40,753 nucleotides of DNA from Cryobacterium sp. (GTDB taxonomy: Bacteria; Actinomycetota; Actinomycetes; Actinomycetales; Microbacteriaceae). Numbering within the stretch: the first letter of the stretch is position 1; each line of letters begins with the position of its first letter. Below the pieces are notes generated by a model. That model had not been told where the DNA came from. It saw nothing but the letters and a program-made list of their open reading frames with translations, and made no database searches. The stretch is from assembly GCF_026786305.1 (NCBI RefSeq), contig NZ_JAJAYI010000109.1, positions 1 to 40,753 on the forward strand, in the 5' to 3' direction. Position numbers and translations under genes: made by a program. Positions 17,523 through 27,782 of this stretch are shown piece after piece.

Positions 17523-17550
17523 TTTAAACGCACGAGCCACCGGCTAAGCT
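17523..17550 (+). promoter_or_regulatory. candidate promoter of the pyrimidine operon
   Basis: TTTAAA (17523-17528) and TAAGCT (17545-17550) are spaced by 16 bases, 60 bases before the pyrR start. The -35 match is weak. An imperfect palindrome around GTTTAAAC (17515-17534) overlaps it and could be an operator for the adjacent PadR relic. Confidence 0.35.
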
Positions 17551-17575
17551 GAATCAAATCAGACATCCTTTAATA

Positions 17576-17607
17576 ATCCGTCCTGTGAGACGGGGAAGGA
17601 GGTCGGC
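17576..17607 (+). promoter_or_regulatory. PyrR-binding leader element at the pyrR ribosome site
   Basis: CCGT (17578-17581) pairs with ACGG (17590-17593) around a CCTGTGAG loop, immediately followed by the ribosome site GGAAGGAGG. A short hairpin with a GTGAGA-type loop next to the ribosome site is the form of actinobacterial PyrR-binding leaders, in which UMP-bound PyrR represses translation. No antiterminator or T run is seen, which favours translational control. Confidence 0.6.
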
Positions 17608-17609
17608 AT

Positions 17610-18152
17610 TTGGCGCACATTGTGCTCACTCAGGCTGACGTCACTCGCGCGTTGACTCGAATCTCCCATGAGATCCTGGAGTCCAATCGGGGCCCGGACA
17701 ACCTCGTAATTCTCGGCATTCCCACCCGCGGCGTTATTCTCGCCCGTCGCGTCGCCGAAATCATCCAACGCATCGAACCGGCGGCCACGGCGGTGCGGGT
17801 CGGATCGCTCGACGTCACGCTCTATCGCGACGATCTCGCCCACGGTCGCACCCGCACCCCGACGCGCACCGAGGTGCCCGGCAGTATCAACGGCGCCACG
17901 GTCGTGCTTGTTGACGATGTGCTCTACTCGGGCCGCACCATTCGCAGCGCGCTCGACGCACTTGGCGACCACGGGCGCCCCACCATCGTGCGCCTGGCCG
18001 TGCTCGTCGATCGCGGTCACCGTGAGCTGCCTATTCGTGCCGATTTCGTCGGCCGCAACCTGCCGACGGCGACCGACGAGCGCATCAACGTTCACCTCGA
18101 AGAGATCGACGGCGACGAATTCGTCTCGATCGATGGCGGGAGCAACCGATGA
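17610..18152 (+). CDS. pyrR: bifunctional pyr operon regulator/uracil phosphoribosyltransferase
   Basis: 180-residue PyrR. It binds pyr mRNA in response to UMP and has weak uracil phosphoribosyltransferase activity. PRPP motif [21 protein letters not shown]; also [18 protein letters not shown] and [13 protein letters not shown]. The start is a TTG at 17610 ([11 protein letters not shown]), supported by GGAAGGAGG 7 bases upstream; no ATG fits. The weak start under a strong ribosome site suits translational control by its own product. It overlaps pyrB by 4 bases. Confidence 0.95.
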   Translation: MAHIVLTQADVTRALTRISHEILESNRGPDNLVILGIPTRGVILARRVAEIIQRIEPAATAVRVGSLDVTLYRDDLAHGRTRTPTRTEVPGSINGATVVLVDDVLYSGRTIRSALDALGDHGRPTIVRLAVLVDRGHRELPIRADFVGRNLPTATDERINVHLEEIDGDEFVSIDGGSNR

Positions 18153-19111
18153 GGCATCTTCTCTCGACCAAGGATCTCAGCCGCGACGAGGCCATCAACG
18201 TGCTCGACATTGCCGAGGACATGGCGGATGTCGCCCAGCGCGAGGTCAAGAAGCTTCCGACCCTGCGCGGCAAGACCGTGGTCAACCTGTTCTTCGAGGA
18301 CTCCACCCGCACCCGCATCTCATTTGAGGCCGCGGCGAAGCGACTCAGCGCCGACGTCATCAACTTCAGCGCGAAGGGGTCGAGCGTGTCGAAGGGTGAA
18401 AGCCTGAAAGACACCGCCCAGACGCTCGCCGCGATCGGAGCCGACGGCGTCGTCATCCGCCACCCGGCGTCCGGTGCCCCGGCGGTGCTGGCCGCGAGTG
18501 GGTGGATCGACGCCGGCATCATCAATGCCGGCGACGGCACCCACGAGCATCCCACCCAGGCACTGCTCGATGCCTTCACCATCCGCCGCCGTATCCACGG
18601 CCACGCCTCCCGGGGCAAGGGCCTCGACGGTGTCAGCGTCACGATCGTGGGCGACGTGCTGCACTCCCGGGTTGCCCGCTCCAACCTGTGGCTGCTCGCC
18701 ACGCTCGGTGCCGGGGTCACTTTCGTTGCCCCGCCCACCCTGTTGCCGAGTGATACGTCGCTCTGGCCGGCCCGATTCAGCTTCGATCTGGACGGAGCGA
18801 TCGATGCCGGGCCCGACGTCGTGATGATGCTGCGCATCCAGACCGAACGGATGAGCGCGGCCTTCTTTCCGAGCAGCCGCGAGTATTCCCGGGTCTGGGG
18901 GCTCGACGACGCGCGATTCGGTCGGCTCGGTCCGGCTAGCATTGTTATGCACCCCGGCCCGATGAATCGTGGTCTGGAGATCTCTTCGGCGGCGGCCGAC
19001 TCCGCTAATTCGACCGTGCTCGAACAGGTCACGAACGGTGTCTCCGTGCGGATGGCCGCACTCTATTTGCTCTTATCCGGTGATCGGAAGGAATCAAAGA
19101 ATGTCGATTGA
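18149..19111 (+). CDS. pyrB: aspartate carbamoyltransferase catalytic subunit
   Basis: 320-residue enzyme condensing carbamoyl phosphate with aspartate. Carbamoyl phosphate motif [13 protein letters not shown], then [26 protein letters not shown] and [13 protein letters not shown] are all present. The C-terminal [11 protein letters not shown] loop is intact. ATG overlaps the pyrR stop; the 3' end overlaps pyrC by 11 bases. No regulatory subunit (pyrI), as usual in Actinobacteria. Confidence 0.97.
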   Translation: MRHLLSTKDLSRDEAINVLDIAEDMADVAQREVKKLPTLRGKTVVNLFFEDSTRTRISFEAAAKRLSADVINFSAKGSSVSKGESLKDTAQTLAAIGADGVVIRHPASGAPAVLAASGWIDAGIINAGDGTHEHPTQALLDAFTIRRRIHGHASRGKGLDGVSVTIVGDVLHSRVARSNLWLLATLGAGVTFVAPPTLLPSDTSLWPARFSFDLDGAIDAGPDVVMMLRIQTERMSAAFFPSSREYSRVWGLDDARFGRLGPASIVMHPGPMNRGLEISSAAADSANSTVLEQVTNGVSVRMAALYLLLSGDRKESKNVD

Positions 19112-20453
19112 CGGATTAAATCAGCGCTGGCTGATCCGTGACGCGACCCTGCCGGACGGCACGGGCACCGACATCCGTCTCGACGGTGCCCGCATTGTTG
19201 AATTGGGCACCGGGCTGTCGCAGAGCGGCGCCAGCGTGATCGACGCGAACGGGCTCGTGGCGCTGCCGGGCCTCGTCGACCTGCACGCCCACCTGCGCGA
19301 ACCCGGCTACGAGCACAGCGAGACCGTGCTGAGTGGTAGCCGCGCCGCGGCGCGCGGCGGTTTCACGAGCGTGTTTGCCATGGCGAACACCCTGCCCGCG
19401 CAGGACACCGCCGGGGTCGTCGAACAGGTGCTCGCCCTCGGCGAGAGCGCCGGCTACGTCGACGTGCAGCCGATCGGCGCGGTGACCGTCGGCCTGGCCG
19501 GCAAACAACTCGCCGAACTCGGCGCGATGGCCTCTAGCCGCGCAAAGGTGCGTGTGTTCTCCGATGATGGGTTCTGCGTTTCAGATCCCCTGCTCATGCG
19601 GCGCGCCCTCGAGTATGTGAAAGCTTTCGACGGGGTCATCGCGCAGCACTCCCAGGAACCGCGCCTCACCGAAAAAGCCCAGATGAACGAGGGCGCTCTG
19701 TCCGGCGAACTCGGACTCGTCGGCTGGCCGGCCGTCGCCGAAGAATCGATCATCGCCCGCGACGTGCTGCTGGCCGAACACGTCGGGTCACGCCTGCACG
19801 TCTGCCACGTTTCCACTGCCGGTTCGGTCGACGTGATCCGCTGGGCCAAGGCCCGCGGTATCAACGTGACCGCCGAGGTCACTCCCCACCACCTGCTACT
19901 GACCGAAGACCTCGTGCGCGGCTACGACGCTCGCTTCAAGGTGAACCCGCCGCTGCGTAGTCGGGAAGACGTCGAGGCGCTGCGCGCCGGACTCGCCGAC
20001 GGCACGCTTGACATCGTCGCGACCGACCATGCTCCGCACCCCGCCGAAAGTAAGGACTGCGAGTGGGATGCCGCCGCCAACGGCATGGTCGGGCTGGAAT
20101 CCGCCCTCTCGGTCGTGCACGCTGCGGTTGTTACGACCGGGCTGCTCGACTGGGCCGATATCGAACGCGTGCTCTCACGCACCCCGGCCCGCATCGGAAG
20201 GGTCTCTGGCCAGGGCAATCCGATTTTGGTCGGGTCGCCAGCCGAGCTGACCCTGTACGACCCCGCCGCGACGCGTGTGTTCGGCCGCGCCGATCTCGCC
20301 GGGACGAGCACGAATTCGCCGTACCTGTCGATGACGCTGCCGGGCGAGGTGCGGGCAACATTCCACTGCGGGTATGCCACGGTGCTCGATGGCGCAGTGC
20401 GGAGCAGTCTCGAAATAACCGGCCACCGAAGCGGAGTCGTCACTCATGGATAG
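19101..20453 (+). CDS. pyrC: dihydroorotase
   Basis: 450-residue zinc amidohydrolase that interconverts carbamoyl aspartate and dihydroorotate (type I). Metal motif [10 protein letters not shown], later [19 protein letters not shown] and ATDHAPH. The ATG at 19101 is preceded by GAAGGA about 8 bases back and lies inside the pyrB end; the frame is open further upstream only as a shadow of pyrB. It overlaps the next gene by 8 bases. Confidence 0.96.
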   Translation: MSIDGLNQRWLIRDATLPDGTGTDIRLDGARIVELGTGLSQSGASVIDANGLVALPGLVDLHAHLREPGYEHSETVLSGSRAAARGGFTSVFAMANTLPAQDTAGVVEQVLALGESAGYVDVQPIGAVTVGLAGKQLAELGAMASSRAKVRVFSDDGFCVSDPLLMRRALEYVKAFDGVIAQHSQEPRLTEKAQMNEGALSGELGLVGWPAVAEESIIARDVLLAEHVGSRLHVCHVSTAGSVDVIRWAKARGINVTAEVTPHHLLLTEDLVRGYDARFKVNPPLRSREDVEALRAGLADGTLDIVATDHAPHPAESKDCEWDAAANGMVGLESALSVVHAAVVTTGLLDWADIERVLSRTPARIGRVSGQGNPILVGSPAELTLYDPAATRVFGRADLAGTSTNSPYLSMTLPGEVRATFHCGYATVLDGAVRSSLEITGHRSGVVTHG

Positions 20454-21021
20454 GTCCATTCCCGCCATCATCACGGCGCTGGTACTGCTCGGGATTCTGA
20501 TTCTGATGTGGCGCAGTTGGCGAAAGCGCAGCCGACGGGATGCCGCGCTCACCGCCGGCTACCCGATTTCGAGCGCCGCCGGAGTCGCGCTCGCCGTGGC
20601 GGAGGCCTACTATGTGGCGACCACGCCGCGCGATGCGCCACTCGAGCGGCTCGCGATCCCCGGCCTGGGCTTTCGCGCCCGCGCCGCCCTCACGGTGACC
20701 GGGTCCGGCGTGACACTCGACCTCGACGGTAACCAGCCGGTCTTCGTTCCGGCCAGCGCCATCGACGCGGTGGGCGCAGCCCAGGTCGCCATCGACCGGG
20801 CGGTCGAAACTGACGGACTCGTGCGCCTGTCCTGGCGTCTGAACTCGTCAGAGGGCACCGGCGCCGCTGACGATACCTGGGACCGCCGCGCCGTCGACAG
20901 TTTCTTTCGCATCATCGATCCGAATGATCGTGCTCGCCTCGTCGACTCGATCCGAACCATTGCAGCCACGAATTCCGGTCCGGCCGCCGCTGCGGCCGAT
21001 CAAGATGAAAGTGAGGCCTGA
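20446..21021 (+). CDS. conserved membrane protein of the pyr operon (PH-like domain)
   Basis: 191-residue protein with one N-terminal transmembrane helix (about 6-23, [18 protein letters not shown]), a basic stop-transfer [11 protein letters not shown], then a soluble beta-rich domain (about 60-165) with [23 protein letters not shown] and [20 protein letters not shown], the look of a PH-like domain. The C-terminal tail is Ala/Asp/Glu-rich. A gene of this type lies between pyrC and carA in many actinobacterial pyr operons; its function is not known. Overlaps both sides tightly (8 bases with pyrC, one base gap to the carA start). Confidence 0.85.
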   Translation: MDRSIPAIITALVLLGILILMWRSWRKRSRRDAALTAGYPISSAAGVALAVAEAYYVATTPRDAPLERLAIPGLGFRARAALTVTGSGVTLDLDGNQPVFVPASAIDAVGAAQVAIDRAVETDGLVRLSWRLNSSEGTGAADDTWDRRAVDSFFRIIDPNDRARLVDSIRTIAATNSGPAAAAADQDESEA

Positions 21022-21022
21022 C

Positions 21023-22273
21023 GTGCCCGACTCGACCGCACCAGACCAGGCAGTACCCGACCGGTCCGTACCAACTCCGGCTGTCGCAATCGCTGCCGTG
21101 ACGGCCACCTTCTCGGTGACGAACGTTCCCGGCCCGGCCGTGCTCGTGCTCGAAGACGGCCGTCGCTTCGTCGGCCGCAGCTATGGCAGCGAGGGCCAGA
21201 CGCTCGGTGAGATCGTCTTCGCGACCGGTATGACCGGCTACCAGGAGACCCTGACCGATCCGTCCTATGCCGGTCAGATCGTGCTCATGACCGCCCCGCA
21301 CATCGGCAACACCGGTATGAACGACGAAGACATGGAGTCGCGGCAAATCTGGGTCGCCGGCTTAATCGTGCGGGAGCCGGCGCGCATTGCCTCGAACTTT
21401 CGAGCCACCCGTACCCTGGACGACGAACTCGACGTGCAGGGCATCGTCGGTATCAGAGGCATCGACACCCGGGCGGTCACCCGCCACATCCGTTCGAAGG
21501 GCGCCATGAAAAGCGGCGTCTTCTCCGGCGACCCGTTCGGTCTGTCCGACAGTGAACAGCTCGAACGGGTGCTCTCCGGTGCCGCCATGCGCGGCCGCAA
21601 CCTCTCCCTCGAGGTCTCGACGGTTGAACCCTTCTCGATTGCTGCCCGGGGCGAACGCATCGGCTCCGTCGCGGTACTCGACCTCGGCGTGAAGACCAGT
21701 ACGCTCACCTACCTCGCGGAACGCGGCTTCGAAGTGCTCGTGCTGCCGCAGTCCGTCACCGCCGAGCACGTACTGTCGCTGAAGCCCTCGGCCCTGTTCT
21801 TCTCCAACGGACCCGGCGACCCGGCCGCCTCCGACGCTCACGTCACCCTGCTGCAGGAGGTGCTGCGCGCGGGCATTCCCTACTTCGGTATCTGCTTCGG
21901 CAACCAGCTGCTCGGCCGTGCGCTGGGTTTTCGCACCTACAAACTGCCGTTCGGGCACCGGGGCATCAACCAGCCGGTACTCGACAAGACCACCGGCAGG
22001 GTCGAGATCACGTCGCAGAACCACGGTTTTGCCGTCGATATGCCCATTCATGGCATTCACGATTCGCGTAGCGGGTTCGGTCGGGTCGAAGTGAGCCACT
22101 ACAGCCTCAACGACCAGGTGGTCGAAGGCATCCGCTGCCTCGACATCAACGCCTTCTCGGTGCAATACCACCCGGAGGCGGCCGCCGGCCCACACGACGC
22201 CAATCACCTTTTCGATCGATTCAGAGACGTTGTGCTGGCGTCACAGAGCGCAGTTGCAGGAGAAACCAAATAA
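21023..22273 (+). CDS. carA: carbamoyl phosphate synthase small subunit
   Basis: 416-residue glutamine amidotransferase subunit that supplies ammonia to CarB. N-terminal domain: [17 protein letters not shown] and [22 protein letters not shown]-terminal class I amidotransferase: nucleophile in [16 protein letters not shown] (C291) and [10 protein letters not shown] with the partner His/Glu. I chose the GTG at 21023, one base after the previous stop, with GTGAGG upstream; this adds about 30 poorly conserved Ala/Pro/Val residues before the core domain, so a later start is possible. It overlaps carB by one base (TAATG). Confidence 0.95.
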   Translation: MPDSTAPDQAVPDRSVPTPAVAIAAVTATFSVTNVPGPAVLVLEDGRRFVGRSYGSEGQTLGEIVFATGMTGYQETLTDPSYAGQIVLMTAPHIGNTGMNDEDMESRQIWVAGLIVREPARIASNFRATRTLDDELDVQGIVGIRGIDTRAVTRHIRSKGAMKSGVFSGDPFGLSDSEQLERVLSGAAMRGRNLSLEVSTVEPFSIAARGERIGSVAVLDLGVKTSTLTYLAERGFEVLVLPQSVTAEHVLSLKPSALFFSNGPGDPAASDAHVTLLQEVLRAGIPYFGICFGNQLLGRALGFRTYKLPFGHRGINQPVLDKTTGRVEITSQNHGFAVDMPIHGIHDSRSGFGRVEVSHYSLNDQVVEGIRCLDINAFSVQYHPEAAAGPHDANHLFDRFRDVVLASQSAVAGETK

Positions 22274-25200
22274 TGCCCAAACGCGACGATATCAACAGCG
22301 TTCTCGTCATCGGCAGCGGCCCGATCGTCATCGGACAGGCCTGCGAGTTCGACTACTCCGGCACCCAGGCCTGCCGCGTGCTGCGTGAGGAGGGCGTGCG
22401 TGTCATCCTGGTCAACTCGAACCCGGCCACCATCATGACCGACCCCGACTTCGCCGATGCAACCTACATCGAACCGATCACGGCTGAAATTCTCGAGACG
22501 ATCATCCAGAAGGAACGGCCGGATGCGATTCTGCCGACTCTGGGTGGGCAGACCGCCCTCAACGCGGCCATCCAGCTGCACGAGCGCGGAATCCTCGAAA
22601 AGTATGACGTTGAGCTGATCGGTGCGAGCTTCGACGCCATCAACAAGGGCGAAGACCGAATGATCTTCAAGCAGCTCGTGCTCGACGCCGGCGCAAACGT
22701 GGCCCGCTCGTTCATCGCTCGCACCGTCGAGGAGGCCGTCGGCTACGCCGACGATCTCGGCTACCCGCTCGTCGTGCGCCCCTCCTTCACCATGGGCGGC
22801 CTCGGCTCGGGCTTCGCCTACACCGAGGTGGAACTGCGCCGCATCGTGACGGACGGCCTGCACCACAGCCCGACCACCGAGGTGCTTCTGGAGGAGTCGA
22901 TTCTCGGCTGGAAAGAGTACGAGCTCGAAATGATGCGCGACACAGCCGACAACACCGTCGTCGTCTGCTCGATCGAGAACGTCGACCCGGTCGGCGTGCA
23001 CACCGGTGACTCGATCACCGTTGCCCCGGCGCTGACCCTGACCGACCGTGAGTTTCAGCACCTGCGCGACATCTCGATTGACATCATCCGCGCCGTCGGC
23101 GTCGACACCGGCGGCTGCAACATTCAGTTCGCGATCAACCCCGCCGACGGCCGCGTCATCGTGATCGAGATGAACCCGCGCGTCTCGCGTTCCTCGGCCC
23201 TGGCGAGCAAGGCGACCGGCTTTCCGATCGCCAAGATCGCCGCAAAACTCGCCATCGGCTACCGCCTCGACGAGATCCCCAACGACATCACCGGTGTCAC
23301 CCCCGCGAGCTTCGAGCCCACCCTCGACTATGTCGTCGTCAAGGTTCCGCGCTTCGCCTTCGAAAAGTTCCCGGCCGCCGACCCGCGCCTGAGCACGACC
23401 ATGAAGTCGGTCGGGGAGGCCATGGCCATCGGCCGCAGTTACGCCTCGGCCCTGCAGAAAGCACTGCGTTCGCTCGAGAAGCGCGGCTCGAGCTTTCACT
23501 GGGGCGAAGAAACCCGCACGGTCGACGAACTGCTCGCCGCCGCCGAGATTCCCACCGACGGCCGCATCGTCACCGTTCAGCAGGCCCTGCGCCGCGGCGC
23601 GACCATCGACCAGGTCTTCGCTGCCACCAAGATCGACCCGTGGTTCATCGACCAGATCATGCTGATCAACGAGATCGCCGACCAGGTCGCCGCCGCGGAC
23701 CGTCTCGACCGCGATGTCATGATCCTCGCCAAGGACCACGGCTTCTCCGACGCCCAGATCGGCGAATTGCGCGGCTTCGGCGAAGCGGATGTTCGCACCG
23801 TGCGCCACATTCTCGGCGTGCGTCCCGTGTTCAAGACCGTCGACACCTGCGCGGGGGAGTTCCCCGCCCTCACGCCATACCACTACTCCAGCTACGACGA
23901 CGAGACGGAGGTTGCCCGGAGCGACCGCCGCAAGGTCGTCATTCTCGGCTCCGGACCGAACCGCATCGGGCAGGGCGTCGAATTCGACTACTCCTGCGTG
24001 CACGCCTCCTTCGCCCTGTCGGAGGCCGGCTACGAGACCATCATGATCAACTGCAACCCGGAGACGGTCTCCACCGACTACGACACAAGCGACCGGCTCT
24101 ACTTCGAGCCGCTCACGCTCGAAGATGTGCTCGAGGTCATCTACGCCGAAAGCCAGAGCGGCGAACTCGTCGGCGTGGTCGTACAGCTCGGCGGCCAGAC
24201 CGCGCTGAGCCTCGCCCGCGGCCTCGAAGCGGCCGGCATTCCTATTCTCGGCACCACCCCCGACGCGATCGACCTCGCGGAGGAACGCGGCCTGTTCTCG
24301 AAGATTCTCGACGACGCCGGCCTGCTCGCCCCCCGCAACGGAACGGCGATCGACTTCTCCGGAGCCGTCGTGGTGGCCGAAGAAATCGGCTACCCGGTGC
24401 TCGTGCGCCCGAGCTACGTGCTCGGCGGCCGCGGCATGGAGATCGTCTACGACTCCCTGTCGCTCGCCGACTACTTCGCCCGCATGGCCGGGCAGGGCAT
24501 CATCGGCGCGGGGCATCCTCTCCTGGTGGACCGTTTTCTCGACGACGCGATCGAGATCGACGTCGACGCCATCTACGACGGCCACGAGCTGTACATCGGC
24601 GGCGTCATGGAGCACATCGAAGAGGCCGGTATCCACTCCGGCGACTCGAGCTGTACCCTGCCGCCGGTCACCCTCGGCCGCGCCGAGATCGACCGGGTGC
24701 GCGAAGCGACTCTCGGCATCGCCCGCGGCATCGGTGTGAGGGGCTTGCTCAATGTGCAGTTCGCGATCGGTGCCGGCGTGCTCTACGTGCTCGAAGCCAA
24801 CCCGCGCGCCTCGCGCACGGTACCGTTCGTCGCGAAGGCGCTCGGCATCACACTCGCCAAGGCCGCCGCGCTCATTATGGTCGGTACCACCATCGCCGAG
24901 CTGAAGGCCGACGGTAAGTTGCCGCTCATCGACGGTTCCCGCGTGCCGATCGAATCGCCGGTTGCCGTGAAGGAAGCCGTGTTGCCGTTCAACCGGTTCC
25001 GCACCCCGGACGGCCTTGTCGTCGACTCCATCCTCGGCCCGGAGATGCGCTCCACCGGTGAGGTCATGGGCATCGACCGCGACTTTCCGCGGGCCTTCGC
25101 CAAGAGCCAGCTCGCCGCTTACGGCGGAATTCCGCTATCCGGCACCGTCTTCGTGTCGGTCTCCGACCGCGACAAGCGCGCGATCATTTTGCCGATGCTG

Positions 25201-25560
25201 CGCCTGCAGCAGCTCGGCTACGAGATCACTGCGACCATCGGCACCGCCGAGGTGCTGCAACGCAACGGCATCCGTGCCCGCGTCGTGACCAAGTTCAGCG
25301 AGAAAGCGGGCGAGGACGACGTTTCCATCGTCGAGCTCATTCGCCGCGAAGAGATCCAAATCGTCATCAACACCCCCGGTGGCAGCTCGGCCAGGGCCGA
25401 CGGTTACGAGATTCGCGCGGCCGCGGTGGCCGGCGACCTGCCGCTGTTCACCACGATCGCCGAGCTCAGCGCCGCGGTCGCTTCGATCGACTCAATCCGC
25501 GACGGGTTCGAGGTGACCTCGCTCCAGGAGTACGCCATGGAGCGAACGGCCCTGCGGTGA
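22273..25560 (+). CDS. carB: carbamoyl phosphate synthase large subunit
   Basis: 1095-residue synthase using CarA ammonia, bicarbonate and two ATP to form carbamoyl phosphate. Two homologous ATP-grasp halves are clear: [19 protein letters not shown] with GGQTALNAA at the N-terminal half, and [19 protein letters not shown] with GGQTALSLA in the second. Each has its PSFTMGG or PSYVLGG loop and [18 protein letters not shown] or [18 protein letters not shown]. The C-terminal MGS-like allosteric domain (about 950-1095) has [18 protein letters not shown]. Full length; overlaps pyrF by 4 bases. Confidence 0.98.
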   Translation: MPKRDDINSVLVIGSGPIVIGQACEFDYSGTQACRVLREEGVRVILVNSNPATIMTDPDFADATYIEPITAEILETIIQKERPDAILPTLGGQTALNAAIQLHERGILEKYDVELIGASFDAINKGEDRMIFKQLVLDAGANVARSFIARTVEEAVGYADDLGYPLVVRPSFTMGGLGSGFAYTEVELRRIVTDGLHHSPTTEVLLEESILGWKEYELEMMRDTADNTVVVCSIENVDPVGVHTGDSITVAPALTLTDREFQHLRDISIDIIRAVGVDTGGCNIQFAINPADGRVIVIEMNPRVSRSSALASKATGFPIAKIAAKLAIGYRLDEIPNDITGVTPASFEPTLDYVVVKVPRFAFEKFPAADPRLSTTMKSVGEAMAIGRSYASALQKALRSLEKRGSSFHWGEETRTVDELLAAAEIPTDGRIVTVQQALRRGATIDQVFAATKIDPWFIDQIMLINEIADQVAAADRLDRDVMILAKDHGFSDAQIGELRGFGEADVRTVRHILGVRPVFKTVDTCAGEFPALTPYHYSSYDDETEVARSDRRKVVILGSGPNRIGQGVEFDYSCVHASFALSEAGYETIMINCNPETVSTDYDTSDRLYFEPLTLEDVLEVIYAESQSGELVGVVVQLGGQTALSLARGLEAAGIPILGTTPDAIDLAEERGLFSKILDDAGLLAPRNGTAIDFSGAVVVAEEIGYPVLVRPSYVLGGRGMEIVYDSLSLADYFARMAGQGIIGAGHPLLVDRFLDDAIEIDVDAIYDGHELYIGGVMEHIEEAGIHSGDSSCTLPPVTLGRAEIDRVREATLGIARGIGVRGLLNVQFAIGAGVLYVLEANPRASRTVPFVAKALGITLAKAAALIMVGTTIAELKADGKLPLIDGSRVPIESPVAVKEAVLPFNRFRTPDGLVVDSILGPEMRSTGEVMGIDRDFPRAFAKSQLAAYGGIPLSGTVFVSVSDRDKRAIILPMLRLQQLGYEITATIGTAEVLQRNGIRARVVTKFSEKAGEDDVSIVELIRREEIQIVINTPGGSSARADGYEIRAAAVAGDLPLFTTIAELSAAVASIDSIRDGFEVTSLQEYAMERTALR

Positions 25561-26486
25561 CGGTGTCTGCTGTGACAGCGTCTGCTCTGCCGGTAGTCTC
25601 CTTCGGTGATCGCCTTGCACGGGTGTTTGCCGAGCGCGGCCAGTTGTGCGTGGGCATCGACCCGCATTCCTGGCTGCTGCGCGACTGGATCCTGCCCGAT
25701 ACGGCCGCCGGTGCAGAATCTTTCGGCCGCGCGGTCGTCGCCGCTGCGGCCGGCCAGGTCGGCCTGGTCAAACCGCAGGTCGCCTTCTACGAGCGTTTCG
25801 GCTCGGCCGGGTTCGTCGCGCTGGAACGTGTGCTGGCCGACGCCCGGCAGGCCGGCCTGCTCGTGATCGGCGACGCCAAACGCGGCGACCTCGGCACGAG
25901 CGCCCTGGCCTATGCCCAGGCCTGGCTGTCACCCGGGTCCCCGCTCGAAGTGGATGCCCTCACCCTGACCGCCTACATGGGCGTTGGGTCGCTGGAACAG
26001 TCGCTCACCCTCGCCGCGGCGAACGGCAAGGGTGTCTTCCTGCTCGCCGCCACCTCCAACCCCGAGGCCGCCGACATTCAGCGGGCAGTCGTGGCTGATG
26101 GCCCCTATGCCGGTTCGAGTGTTGCCCGAGCCATTCTTGACGACGTCGCCGGGCGCAATGCGCGCGACGGAGGGGCCGACGACGGGGCCGCATCCGCTCC
26201 ATTGGCAACCGGTCTCGGTTCGATCGGCGTGGTGCTCGGAGCCACTCTCGACCTGGCCGCGTTCGGCATCGATGTGCACCAGGCGCCGACCGAATTTCGA
26301 ACACCGGTGCTCGCACCGGGCTTCGGACACCAGGGTGGGAATATTATGGATCTTCCCGGGATATATGGTGGATACGCCGGAGGGGTTATCGTGAGTGAAT
26401 CGCGCAGTGTGCTCTCGGCCGGACCCCGCCGGATCGAAGAAGCCATTGAGCGCAAAGTAGCCGAAGTAGGTGCCGTTCGTGGCTGA
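25557..26486 (+). CDS. pyrF: orotidine 5'-phosphate decarboxylase, type 2
   Basis: 309-residue OMP decarboxylase of the longer actinobacterial type, giving UMP. Motif [19 protein letters not shown] holds the catalytic Lys/Asp set; LCVGIDPH near the N-terminus and [10 protein letters not shown] at the phosphate loop. GTG start overlapping the carB stop (GTGA). An Asp/Gly/Ala-rich insert (about 201-217) is likely a surface loop. The product orotate dehydrogenase gene (pyrD) is not in this window. Confidence 0.95.
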   Translation: MTVSAVTASALPVVSFGDRLARVFAERGQLCVGIDPHSWLLRDWILPDTAAGAESFGRAVVAAAAGQVGLVKPQVAFYERFGSAGFVALERVLADARQAGLLVIGDAKRGDLGTSALAYAQAWLSPGSPLEVDALTLTAYMGVGSLEQSLTLAAANGKGVFLLAATSNPEAADIQRAVVADGPYAGSSVARAILDDVAGRNARDGGADDGAASAPLATGLGSIGVVLGATLDLAAFGIDVHQAPTEFRTPVLAPGFGHQGGNIMDLPGIYGGYAGGVIVSESRSVLSAGPRRIEEAIERKVAEVGAVRG

Positions 26487-27399
26487 AAACCGTCCCACCC
26501 CGCCCGAAGTCGACCGGGTGGCTGCGTCGCGCGCCGCCGTCGCGGCACGTCGGGCCCGTGCCAAGGTGAAAACCGAGGTCGCCTCCGGTGAACGAACAGC
26601 GCTCGAGGTGCTCGCCACTGCCATCTCCGACCCGATCGGGGTCGAAGGCCGGTTGCGGGTAACCGAGCTGCTCGTGAGCATTCCGGCCATCGGTGTGACG
26701 AAGATGCAGCGCATCATTCACCGCTTAGAGATTTCGCCGTCGAAACGTCTCGGCGGGCTCGGCCGGCACCAGCGCGACCGGCTGCGTGACTTTCTCTCCG
26801 AGCGGCCCACCCTACGGCACAGCGCGGCCGACTCCAAGCTCATCGTTCTCGCCGGACCGACCGCGGTGGGCAAGGGAACCGTCGCCGGGTACATTCGCGA
26901 GAACTACCCCGACGTGCTGCTCTCCGTCTCGGCCACGACGCGCGCGCCGCGCCCGGGGGAGACCGAAGGGGTCAGCTACTACTTCGTCTCCGACGACGAA
27001 TTCGACCGGATGGTCGAGGCCGGCGAACTGCTCGAGTGGGCCAAGGTGCACAACGCCTACCGCTATGGCACCCCCCGCGGCCCGGTCGACGCGGCCATCG
27101 CCGCCGGCAACAGCGTACTTCTCGAGATCGACTTGCAGGGCGCTCGCGCCGTGCGACGCGCCATGCCGGAAGCCCGCCTGGTTTTCTTGCTGCCGCCGAG
27201 CTGGGACGAACTGGTGCGCCGCCTGATCGGGCGCGGCACCGAAGATACGGCCGAACAGACCCGCCGTCTGGAGACCGCGAAGCTGGAACTGGCCGCGCAG
27301 GGGGAGTTCGATTACCGGGTGATTAACCACGATGTCGCTGAGGCCGCTCGCGAGGTCGTAGACTTGATAGATATCCGCGTTGCATCCAGCGTGTCCTAG
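26479..27399 (+). CDS. gmk: mIHF domain fused to guanylate kinase
   Basis: 306-residue protein with two parts. Residues about 8-110 match the actinobacterial integration host factor (mIHF): an R/A-rich N-terminal helix (AASRAAVAARRARAKVK) and a helix-two-turn-helix part LLVSIPAIGVTKMQRIIHRLEI..KRLGGLGRHQRDRLRDFL. Residues about 118-306 form guanylate kinase: P-loop GPTAVGKGT (126-134), SATTRAPRPGETEGVSYYFVSDDEF, EWAKVHNAYRYGTPRGPVDAA and LEIDLQGARAVRRAMPEA. In most Actinobacteria these are neighbouring genes. The kinase makes GDP from GMP; the mIHF part should bind DNA. GTG at 26479 with AGG 8 bases upstream is preferred over GTG 26470. It overlaps pyrF by 8 bases. Confidence 0.93.
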   Translation: MAENRPTPPEVDRVAASRAAVAARRARAKVKTEVASGERTALEVLATAISDPIGVEGRLRVTELLVSIPAIGVTKMQRIIHRLEISPSKRLGGLGRHQRDRLRDFLSERPTLRHSAADSKLIVLAGPTAVGKGTVAGYIRENYPDVLLSVSATTRAPRPGETEGVSYYFVSDDEFDRMVEAGELLEWAKVHNAYRYGTPRGPVDAAIAAGNSVLLEIDLQGARAVRRAMPEARLVFLLPPSWDELVRRLIGRGTEDTAEQTRRLETAKLELAAQGEFDYRVINHDVAEAAREVVDLIDIRVASSVS

Positions 27400-27497
27400 C
27401 GCCCGTTCCTGCTGAATCCTGCGCCGCGTAGGGCGCCCATCCCCTCGCAAAACTCGCACGCCGCCTCAGGCCGTGCTCTATTAGGAGTGTGACACCA

Positions 27498-27758
27498 ATG
27501 GCGAACAAGCCCACCGGCATCATTGACCCGCCCATCGACGACCTGCTCTCCAAGGTTGACTCGAAGTATGCCCTTGTGATTTTCGCGTCCAAGCGTGCGC
27601 GTCAGATCAACGACTACTACGCAGACCTGCACGAAGGCAGCCTGTTCGACAACGTCGGACCGCTCGTCGACTCGACCGTTGAGGACAAGCCACTCTCGGT
27701 TGCCCTGCGCGAGATCAACGATGACAAGCTCGTTTCTCGCCCGATCGTCGAGGCCTAA
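27498..27758 (+). CDS. rpoZ: DNA-directed RNA polymerase subunit omega
   Basis: 86-residue omega subunit that helps assemble and stabilise beta' in RNA polymerase. It has the expected [34 protein letters not shown] and the C-terminal [19 protein letters not shown] at 27498 is chosen because GGAG lies 10 bases upstream; the GTG at 27489 is too close to that site. Follows gmk as in other Actinobacteria. Confidence 0.95.
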   Translation: MANKPTGIIDPPIDDLLSKVDSKYALVIFASKRARQINDYYADLHEGSLFDNVGPLVDSTVEDKPLSVALREINDDKLVSRPIVEA

Positions 27759-27782
27759 CACTCGACCCCCCAAGCGCGCAGG

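Noticed and set aside
22204..24636. 810-codon open frame on the minus strand
   Set aside because: It is fully antisense to carB, is Asp/Val/Gly/Arg-rich with no recognisable domain, and arises from codon bias in GC-rich DNA.
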